Source of the DNA: JAJRRH01 sp047638815
GTDB lineage: Bacteria > Bacteroidota > Bacteroidia > Flavobacteriales_D > JABDKJ01
Direction of reading: 5' to 3'
Length of the DNA stretch: 49,387 bases
Assembly (NCBI GenBank): GCA_047638815.1
Contig: JBLIMR010000017.1
Coordinates: forward strand, 1-49,387
Shown here piece by piece: positions 35,638 through 42,380 of this stretch (positions are counted from its first letter, which is position 1; each line of letters begins with the position of its first letter). The position numbers and the translations under genes are program-made. The notes under the pieces were generated by a model that saw only the letters and a list, made by a program, of their open reading frames with translations, ran no database searches and was not told where the DNA came from.

Positions 35638-36297
35638 ATGGCTAATATTGGGACAAACCTTCAAACGATAATATCCAATTTACCGAAAGAGGTTACTCTG
35701 ATCGCTGTTTCCAAAACCAAACCCATTGAAGCTATTCTTCAAGCTTATGAGGAAGGCCAAAGGGATTTTGGAGAAAACAAAGTACAAGAACTACTTGAGA
35801 AAATAGAGTCGTTACCCAAAGACATTCGATGGCATATGATTGGTCACCTTCAACGTAACAAAGTCGCTTCAATAATTGGCAAAACGCATTTGATTCACGG
35901 TGTTGATTCTGAAAGGCTTTTGCGTGAGATTAATAAAAAAGCAAAGGCAAAAGATGTAACAGTTGATTGTCTCATACAGATACATATAGCGGAAGAGGAA
36001 TCAAAGTTTGGCTTTGATGGTGACGAACTTCAGGAGAAAGTGAAAAACGGATTTCTTAAAGAATTTTCAAATGTCAAAGTACGTGGTTTGATGGGCATGG
36101 CAACCAATAGTCAGGATGATAAAAAAGTAGCTAAAGAATTTAGCGCTTTAAATCAAACCTATAATGCCATGCGTAAAAATAATTCTGAGCCCTATTTCGA
36201 TACACTCTCTATGGGAATGAGCGGTGATTATGAGATAGCTGTTGACAGCGGAAGCAATATGATTAGAGTCGGCAGTAAAATATTCGGATCGCGATAA
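35638..36297 (+). CDS. yggS: YggS/PROSC-type pyridoxal phosphate homeostasis protein
   Basis: Protein of 219 residues, single TIM-barrel PLP carrier without known catalytic activity, keeping free PLP and amino-acid pools in balance. The cofactor lysine lies in LIAVSKTKPIEAIL; then DFGENKVQELLEKIE, IRWHMIGHLQRNKV near 64, VRGLMGMATNSQDDKKVAKE, and the phosphate loop LSMGMSGDYEIAVDSGSNMIRVGSKIFG at the C-terminus. Last gene of the serC unit; linking a PLP-binding protein to a PLP aminotransferase operon makes functional sense. Confidence 0.95.
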   Translation: MANIGTNLQTIISNLPKEVTLIAVSKTKPIEAILQAYEEGQRDFGENKVQELLEKIESLPKDIRWHMIGHLQRNKVASIIGKTHLIHGVDSERLLREINKKAKAKDVTVDCLIQIHIAEEESKFGFDGDELQEKVKNGFLKEFSNVKVRGLMGMATNSQDDKKVAKEFSALNQTYNAMRKNNSEPYFDTLSMGMSGDYEIAVDSGSNMIRVGSKIFGSR

Positions 36298-36364
36298 ATA
36301 TCATCCAATTCTCTATGATTCCAATTTCCAGATGTAAATTTTCACAAAAAAGGCATGGTAGTTG

Positions 36365-36372
36365 TATATTCG
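36365..36372 (+). promoter_or_regulatory. -7-like box TATATTCG before the first OmpA gene
   Basis: TATATTCG followed by C; the TTCG form of the box recurs in this window (40538, 45825, 47209, and 48864 on minus). The predicted transcript start, about 36377, falls inside the hairpin region. Confidence 0.45.
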
Positions 36373-36373
36373 C

Positions 36374-36399
36374 AACTGTTGTATCACAGTTAGATACAA
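36374..36399 (+). promoter_or_regulatory. Two overlapping alternative hairpins at the 5' end of the OmpA mRNA
   Basis: Hairpin A is AACTGT-TGTATC-ACAGTT (36374-36391). Hairpin B is TTGTATC-ACAGTTA-GATACAA (36379-36399). Both are perfect and share bases, so only one can form. They lie 52 bases before the ATG. Confidence 0.5.
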
Positions 36400-36450
36400 A
36401 AATTAACACAAAAAAGCGTTAAATCGCTATTCATTAGACATTTACACAAT

Positions 36451-37608
36451 ATGAGATTTATATTAGTAGCAGCAATAATTCTAGGTTCTTTATCCATCAA
36501 TGCGCAAGATAATGAGCGCAAAAACCTTATTGCAAATCCGAGCTTTGAACAGAATAATGGCAAGATAAAAAAATTAGGTGAAGCGAGTAAGGCTCTAGAA
36601 GAGTGGACAACAGCGACTAAAACTAAGGCCGATGTCTTTAGTCCTACTGCATTACTGCCAATTGCAGGGATACCAAATAATGGAATGGGTAAAGCCAATG
36701 CTAAAGACGGGGATAACTACGTTGGATTAAAAATATACGACTTCAACTCTAAAGGTGGAAGAGCATATTTAACATCTGCCCTAAATGATCATCTTGAAAA
36801 AGGGAAAAGATACTGCCTCAGCTATAACATAAGTTTAGCGGATGTTTCGAAGTATGCGACAAACAACTTTGGTGTCCATCTTTCTAAAAAAGAAATATAT
36901 GAGGAGCTTGATGCACTGATCAAAGACGATGTTATTCTGCCTATGAATAATCTCGTTCAAGATAACATGAAAACATGGACCAATATATGTGTTCCATTCA
37001 CGGCCAAAGGATTTGAGAAGTATATCACAATTGGGAACTTCCATGCTAGTAATAAAACAGCGACAAAAACGGTTAGAAAACCGAAAAGTATTTCACAACC
37101 TCAATTGCCTATTGGATACTACTATGTAGATAACTTCAGTATCCTGCAGATAGACAATGATTCTGAATGCACTTGTAAAGAGGACAAATTGGTAGAAGGA
37201 CCAAAAATCATTTATAGCAAGCAAGAAGAACTTCAAAAGGGTTCCTCTTATGTTAAAAAGATTGGTGCTGCGGCTGTTTATTTTTACTCCTTAAAATCAG
37301 ATCTTGTTTCGGCATCTAATAGAGAATTAGATAAGTTGGCCGAAGTTTTGATCGCTAAGCCAAGCGTGAAAGTGGTTATTCATGGTCACACTGATAACAC
37401 TGAAGAGATTCGTCTGAAACAAGAAGATGACTATGAAAACATCTCTGAACAAAGGGCAGAATCTGTAAAAACATATCTTCTAGGGAAAGGCGTTGATGAA
37501 GGTCAGCTTAGTACAATTGGTCACAAAGCAACAAAACCAACTAGTAAGATGAAAACTCCGATTTCTTTGGCGAAAAATAGACGTGTCCTTTTTACCATAA
37601 AGGAATAG
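36451..37608 (+). CDS. OmpA-family protein, first tandem paralogue
   Basis: Envelope protein of 385 residues. Signal peptide 1-19 (FILVAAIILGSLSINAQ). About 25-230 form a beta-rich domain opening with NLIANPSFEQNNGKI, a carbohydrate-binding-like fold also present in the next gene. A short cysteine pair (CTCKED) links to a C-terminal OmpA peptidoglycan-binding domain, about 275-385: VVIHGHTDN with the key aspartate, a longer insert, then SEQRAESVKTYLLGKG with the key arginine, and NRRVLFTIKE. It should lie in the outer membrane or periplasm and tether to the cell wall. It is tandem with the following paralogue; each has its own leader. Confidence 0.87.
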   Translation: MRFILVAAIILGSLSINAQDNERKNLIANPSFEQNNGKIKKLGEASKALEEWTTATKTKADVFSPTALLPIAGIPNNGMGKANAKDGDNYVGLKIYDFNSKGGRAYLTSALNDHLEKGKRYCLSYNISLADVSKYATNNFGVHLSKKEIYEELDALIKDDVILPMNNLVQDNMKTWTNICVPFTAKGFEKYITIGNFHASNKTATKTVRKPKSISQPQLPIGYYYVDNFSILQIDNDSECTCKEDKLVEGPKIIYSKQEELQKGSSYVKKIGAAAVYFYSLKSDLVSASNRELDKLAEVLIAKPSVKVVIHGHTDNTEEIRLKQEDDYENISEQRAESVKTYLLGKGVDEGQLSTIGHKATKPTSKMKTPISLAKNRRVLFTIKE

Positions 37609-37775
37609 AAAATTCAGGATTAACTATTCACTTAACGAAAGCAATGATAGAATTGCTTGCTTCGAGATAAAAATTAAATGATCTTTATTACTGATTTCAC
37701 AACTGAAATTGGAAATGTAGATACAATAATACAGCCATATATCCTGTTAATTCAGAATGAACGGTATTATAAGCA

Positions 37776-38933
37776 GTGAATATTAAATATACATATCATA
37801 TATATACTCTCTTGGCCTATACCGTGATGGTATTTGGCCATGTTGCACTGTCGGCTCAGAATCTTGTTCCCAATAATAGTTTTGAGAAACATGCTTATTG
37901 CCCATCTGAATTTAATCAAGGTCAAATGAACACTGTCACCGATTGGCAGCAAGCTTCAAGAGGTACCTCAGATTATTTTCATTCTTGCAGCAGAATTGTT
38001 GGTGTTCCAGAAAATGATTTTGGTTGGCAAGAAGCTTACCATGGTGAGGCATATATGGGTTTAATTACTTTTTCGCCAGCATCATCAAATTACAGAGAAT
38101 ACATACAGGCTCAACTCCTAGACAAATTGGTGACTGGTCAAAAGTACTGTGTTGAATTTTACATTTCTCTAGCAGAAAATTCAAAATTCATGACCGATGA
38201 AGTTGGAATAATTTTGTCCTCAGCGGAGATTAGAAGTGAGACGGATAAAGTCATTCGTTTGGAACCACACATCAGTAATCCAGGCAATCATATTCTTAAA
38301 AATGATCGCAGTTGGTTGCTGATATCAGACACCTACGTTGCAAAGGGTGACGAGCAACATCTAATCATCGGAAACTTCAAGGATGATAATAGCACAAAAG
38401 TTAAAAGGAGAAATATTAAAAATGCTCAATCCGTTCCTTGGGATTACTCTTACTATTATGTCGACAACATTTCTGTAAAGCCAATGATGGAGGAAGACAA
38501 TTGCAGCTGTACGATCCCTCTCATTAAAGAAGAATTAAAAGATAGTGTGCAATGGAAGATTGATCCAATGACAGAAATAGATCTTCAGGATGTATTATTT
38601 AAATTCGATAAAGACAAGCTGGTTAAAAAGGAGAAACAAAAGCTTAATGATGTTGTGAAACTGATGAATGCCAATCAATTCCTCCAAATTGAAGTTAGGG
38701 GTCATACCGACAAAATCGGAGGTGATAATTACAATCTTGAATTATCTGAGCGAAGAGCGAATACCGTGATTGATTATTTAAAGGAAAGAGGGATTGCTTC
38801 TGATAGAATCTCTATAAAGAAATACGGCAGTGAAAAACCTCGCGCAAGCAATAATGACGCTAAGGGACGCCAACAAAATAGAAGGGTTGATTTTGCTATT
38901 CTCGAAAAAGAGTATGAGGATTATTCGAACTAA
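37776..38933 (+). CDS. OmpA-family protein, second tandem paralogue
   Basis: Protein of 385 residues, the same length and domain order as the gene before it. The start used is GTG at 37776 (NIKYTYHIYTLLAYTVMVFG signal region); a later ATG at residue 18 would cut the signal peptide. N-terminal domain opens NLVPNNSFEKHAYCPSEFNQ and continues with WQQASRGTSDYFHSC. After NCSCTIPLIKEELK the OmpA domain has the canonical RGHTDKIGGDNYNLELSERR and NRRVDFAI. An overlapping 9-codon ORF begins at the ATG 37757 and ends after the GTG, which might lower initiation. Probably arose from a duplication. Confidence 0.85.
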   Translation: MNIKYTYHIYTLLAYTVMVFGHVALSAQNLVPNNSFEKHAYCPSEFNQGQMNTVTDWQQASRGTSDYFHSCSRIVGVPENDFGWQEAYHGEAYMGLITFSPASSNYREYIQAQLLDKLVTGQKYCVEFYISLAENSKFMTDEVGIILSSAEIRSETDKVIRLEPHISNPGNHILKNDRSWLLISDTYVAKGDEQHLIIGNFKDDNSTKVKRRNIKNAQSVPWDYSYYYVDNISVKPMMEEDNCSCTIPLIKEELKDSVQWKIDPMTEIDLQDVLFKFDKDKLVKKEKQKLNDVVKLMNANQFLQIEVRGHTDKIGGDNYNLELSERRANTVIDYLKERGIASDRISIKKYGSEKPRASNNDAKGRQQNRRVDFAILEKEYEDYSN

Positions 38934-38943
38934 CGTTTTATCC

Positions 38944-40374
38944 TTAACTACTCCCCTCAATATCTGACGCAATACGTTGTGATTTCATTTTGCTAGATAC
39001 TCTAGAAAGTAGAAATAACCCAACAACAAAAAAGACCAAGACAGCAAGAATTGAATTTCTAATATTACCGGTCATCTGAAGCACAAATCCAAAAGTAAAT
39101 GTGCCTATGATGGTCCCTAGAAATTGACATATTTCGAAGAAACTGAAGTAAGAAGCATGATCAATAGTTTCAGGCAACAGTTTTGAATATGTTGACCTAG
39201 ACAATGCTTGTATACCTCCCATCACCATTCCAACACATCCTGCTAGGAAGAAAAATGCGGTACTATATTCAACAAAGTATGCAGTAATACATATTGCTAT
39301 CCAAGCGATAATTCCCATAGACAGCACCTTCAAGTTCCCAATTCGTTTCGAAAGTTTAGAAAACACAGTCGCCCCAACAATGGCTACCAATTGAATAATT
39401 AAAATGGTAATGATTAGCTGCATTGTTTCCATTGGACGTTCCACTCCATTTTCATCAATCTGTTTGATTTCTTTTGCAGCAAAGTTTGCTGCCAGATACA
39501 TCACAGTTAACACACCCATATTGAAGAAGAAATATGCACTAAGAAACCATTTAAGCACCGGGAAATTCTTGACTTCTTTCCATACTTTTCTTAATTCTCG
39601 ATATCCCTTGGAGAATATCTCAGTTGGAACCTTACTCATTTTCGGTTCTTTCACCAATCTCCTAAAGGTGATTTGAGCAAAAGCTATCCACCAAACACCA
39701 ACTAAAACACATGCAATTCTCGGTGCCATGGGATTCCCTGAAACCTCAGGTATTCCGAAAGTATCTGGGGAGGTAATCATAAAAAGACAGAAAATTAAAA
39801 GCAGAACACTCCCAATATACCCCATGGAATAGCCACCCGCACTAATTTTATCATGATCCTTTACATCTGCTATTTCTGGAAGGTAAGCGTCATAAAAGAC
39901 AATACTACCTGAGTATCCAATGCAAGCCAACATCACCATGATCAACCCTGGAATCACATTATTTGGATCAAAGAAAAAGAGTCCCATACATGCTAGTCCA
40001 CCAAAAATGGTGAAGAATTTCATGAAAATCTTCTTGTTGTTGGAATAGTCGGCAATTCCCGATAACAATGGAACCATTAAAGCCGCAATGAGAAAACCAG
40101 CCGAAATAAAATAAGAATAGAGTGATGTATTGGGTATTTTATGCGCCTCCATCACCAAGTCTGTGACATTACCAACTTCATCGCGACTCGTTGTCACACC
40201 TTCATAAAATATAGGAAAAACAGCAGAAGTTACGACCAAGGAATAAGCAGAATTAGCCCAATCAAACATCTGCCAACCTCTGATGGTCTTTTTATCTCCC
40301 TTTTTGTTTAAATAGAGGTTAGTGCTGCCTTCACCTCTTACTTCCTGATTATCAATAACTTTCGAATTATTCAT
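38944..40374 (-). CDS. MFS transporter, UMF1/Atg22-like
   Basis: Membrane protein of about 476 residues from the start MNNSKVIDNQE (40374); a start 30 bases upstream at 40404 is less likely because the TATATTTG -7 box at 40421-40428 leaves a normal leader to 40374. Eleven to twelve hydrophobic segments are present. RGWQMFDWANSAYSLVVTSA near 35, IPNTSLYSYFISAGFLIAAL, and YDAYLPEIADVKDHDKISAG resemble the UMF1 family, in which yeast Atg22 exports amino acids from the vacuole. The C-terminal GGIQALSRSTYSKLLPETID is another family mark. Substrate is unknown; amino acid or peptide export is plausible. Confidence 0.85.
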   Translation of the reverse strand: MNNSKVIDNQEVRGEGSTNLYLNKKGDKKTIRGWQMFDWANSAYSLVVTSAVFPIFYEGVTTSRDEVGNVTDLVMEAHKIPNTSLYSYFISAGFLIAALMVPLLSGIADYSNNKKIFMKFFTIFGGLACMGLFFFDPNNVIPGLIMVMLACIGYSGSIVFYDAYLPEIADVKDHDKISAGGYSMGYIGSVLLLIFCLFMITSPDTFGIPEVSGNPMAPRIACVLVGVWWIAFAQITFRRLVKEPKMSKVPTEIFSKGYRELRKVWKEVKNFPVLKWFLSAYFFFNMGVLTVMYLAANFAAKEIKQIDENGVERPMETMQLIITILIIQLVAIVGATVFSKLSKRIGNLKVLSMGIIAWIAICITAYFVEYSTAFFFLAGCVGMVMGGIQALSRSTYSKLLPETIDHASYFSFFEICQFLGTIIGTFTFGFVLQMTGNIRNSILAVLVFFVVGLFLLSRVSSKMKSQRIASDIEGSS

Positions 40375-40420
40375 AGATGGTTTTGTCTTTATTACTGAAA
40401 TCAATGATTCCTGATATGAA

Positions 40421-40428
40421 CAAATATA
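40421..40428 (-). promoter_or_regulatory. -7 promoter box for the MFS gene
   Basis: Reads TATATTTG on the minus strand, consensus TAnnTTTG, 47 bases before the ATG. Confidence 0.6.
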
Positions 40429-40537
40429 TCAAATTAGATAAGCTTGCATCATATTATATCTGGTCGGTGTGTATTAAACCTTTGATTTAATCATGTAATT
40501 TCTTTAATTTTCGTTTACATGATAATAAATTTAATAT

Positions 40538-40545
40538 TATCTTCG
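40538..40545 (+). promoter_or_regulatory. -7-like box TATCTTCG for rpmE2
   Basis: TATCTTCG followed by CAGCC, 28 bases before the L31 ATG. TTCG variant of the consensus. Confidence 0.5.
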
Positions 40546-40572
40546 CAGCCTCAAAAGAAAACGATATTTGTT

Positions 40573-40899
40573 ATGAAAAAAGGTATTCATCCAGAAAATT
40601 ACAGAATGGTAGTGTTTAAAGACATGTCTAATGAATATACTTTCCTTGGTCGTTCTACAGCTGAAAGCAGGGATACAATTGAATATGAAGATGGAAATGA
40701 ATATCCATTGATCAAATTGGATATCTCTTATAAGTCGCACCCATTCTATACTGGTAAAATGCAGTTTGTTGATACTGCTGGTCGTATTGACAAGTTCAAG
40801 AACAAATACGGTAAATTCAAAAAAACTGCTAAAACTGCAGAGACTGCTGAAACTACTGAAGCTACTGAAGCACCTACCGAGGAGCCAAAGAGCGAGTAA
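40573..40899 (+). CDS. rpmE2: 50S ribosomal protein L31 type B, with an acidic low-complexity tail
   Basis: Protein of 108 residues from the ATG at 40573. The core MKKGIHPENYRMVVFKDMSN to FVDTAGRIDKFKNKYGKFKK (residues 1-84) is a complete L31 type B, with HPFYTGKMQF and no zinc cysteines. The tail from residue 85 is Ala/Thr/Glu rich (TAETAETTEATEAPTEEP) and not part of the usual fold. An in-frame start 54 bases upstream would add an unsupported extension and lies ahead of the expected transcript start. Followed by a hairpin terminator. Confidence 0.95.
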   Translation: MKKGIHPENYRMVVFKDMSNEYTFLGRSTAESRDTIEYEDGNEYPLIKLDISYKSHPFYTGKMQFVDTAGRIDKFKNKYGKFKKTAKTAETAETTEATEAPTEEPKSE

Positions 40900-40920
40900 A
40901 TTGTTCTTTAAAACATTTGA

Positions 40921-40958
40921 AACCCCTTTCTTGATAAAAAAAGTAAGGGGTTTTCTTT
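40921..40958 (+). terminator. Rho-independent terminator of rpmE2
   Basis: AACCCCTT and AAGGGGTT arms with a 16-base loop, followed by TTCTTTT. Confidence 0.75.
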
Positions 40959-40990
40959 TATCCATAATTTGACCTGATATTTGCCATCCT

Positions 40991-42178
40991 ATGGTAAAAG
41001 TAGTTCTCTTCGATAGGCAAGAAACAAGAATACAGTTTCTACCTCTTACATACACAAGGGCAATCTCTGATATGAGATTCGGAATGATGACCATTATTGA
41101 GAAGTGGCGGAAAGCTGGTTTTGAGGTTTTGGTGGATACTGCTGAATACTTGCAACACGATCTACAAATCACCGATGACAAAATAAACGAAGCGTTAATC
41201 TTTATAGATGCTACAACCTGTCCAAGTGATAGCTTATTGGTATCTCTTAATAATCTGGCGTCATCAGAATCAATCAAGGTTAATAATAATGTTCTTGCAT
41301 TTAATGGGACATATTCTGACTTGAAAAATGAACAATACTTAATGTTCAAATCAAGTGATGTTGCTCTAGATTCAGTATTGATGCTAAATAAGATCTCTGA
41401 TCTTTTCGCAAAGAATCATATCGCTATAGAACAAGATTACGAGGTCCTGACAAATTCACAATCCTCTTCCGCCATAGATAAAACATGCACCCTACTCGGT
41501 GATAAATTATTCCTAGAAGAAGGTGTAACTGCTCATTGTGCCATATTCAATACATTGGACGGTCCTATCTTTATTGATAAGAATGCACAGATCATGGAGG
41601 GGTCTATGTTGAGAGGGCCATTGTATGTGGGTGAAAATTCTGTTGTTAAAATGGGCGCCAAAATTTATGGCGCAACAACCATAGGCCCTCACTGTAAAGT
41701 TGGTGGTGAAGTTGGAAACTCTATTCTATTTGGATATAGCAATAAAGGTCATGATGGCTACCTTGGCAACTCAATTCTTGGAGAATGGTGCAATTTAGGA
41801 GCGGACACCAATACTTCCAATCTGAAAAACAACTATGGCCCAATAAAAACATGGTCTTATAAAAGTGATGCCTTGGAAAATACTGGTCTTACATTTCATG
41901 GATTGATCATGGGGGATCATTCCAAATCAAGCATTAACACCATGTTCAACACAGGAACAGTTGTAGGTGTTTGTTCGAATATTTATGGTGGAGGGTTTCC
42001 AAAAAAATTCATTCCATCTTTTAGTTGGGGAGGCAAGGATGGGTGGGTAGATCATGATCCTAATAAAGCCATTTCAACAGCCAAGGCTGTTTATGCCCGA
42101 AGAAAGAAAGATCTACATCCTCAAGATGAGTCAATCTTAAGACACATCTTCAATATATCTGGTAAATACAGGACATAA
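40991..42178 (+). CDS. GlmU-like protein: divergent nucleotidyltransferase-like N-terminus and left-handed beta-helix C-terminus
   Basis: Protein of 395 residues, cytosolic. The N-terminus QETRIQFLPLTYTRAISDMR and FGMMTIIEKW matches the Bacteroidota GlmU/GlmX-type group, in which the usual GxGTR nucleotidyltransferase loop is absent. About 190-330 are hexapeptide repeats of a left-handed beta-helix: DGPIFIDKNAQIMEGSMLRG, LYVGENSVVKMGAKIYGATT, GPHCKVGGEVGNSILFGYSN, LGNSILGEWCNLGADTNTSN. The residues following (LKNNYGPIKTW, TGLTFHGLIMGDHSKS) resemble the acetyltransferase site. It could serve UDP-GlcNAc synthesis, replacing classical GlmU, or another sugar activation; that is inference. Confidence 0.8.
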   Translation: MVKVVLFDRQETRIQFLPLTYTRAISDMRFGMMTIIEKWRKAGFEVLVDTAEYLQHDLQITDDKINEALIFIDATTCPSDSLLVSLNNLASSESIKVNNNVLAFNGTYSDLKNEQYLMFKSSDVALDSVLMLNKISDLFAKNHIAIEQDYEVLTNSQSSSAIDKTCTLLGDKLFLEEGVTAHCAIFNTLDGPIFIDKNAQIMEGSMLRGPLYVGENSVVKMGAKIYGATTIGPHCKVGGEVGNSILFGYSNKGHDGYLGNSILGEWCNLGADTNTSNLKNNYGPIKTWSYKSDALENTGLTFHGLIMGDHSKSSINTMFNTGTVVGVCSNIYGGGFPKKFIPSFSWGGKDGWVDHDPNKAISTAKAVYARRKKDLHPQDESILRHIFNISGKYRT

Positions 42179-42380
42179 TTACCGTTTTATCGCGTTGGCA
42201 CAAGTATTGAACTATAAGAATCAAATCAGTGCTACTTAACTTAATCATCTGATATTTAGGTTTTTGTAAAACACAGGTAATGCAACAACAAAGTTAAACA
42301 TATGAGAGTAGTGACATTTTGACTTGAAAAAAATACCTGAAAAGAACGAAATTCGTTTTAAGAATAAAGGAAAAGAATAG

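Noticed and set aside
40810..40880. CRISPR- or VNTR-like array in the L31 tail
   Set aside because: It is in-frame codon-level low complexity (Thr/Ala/Glu) without spacers.
40537..41349. Antisense ORF of 270 codons opposite rpmE2 and the GlmU-like gene
   Set aside because: It spans two well-supported genes, a terminator and a promoter on the other strand, and its product is Phe/Ser rich without any domain signal.
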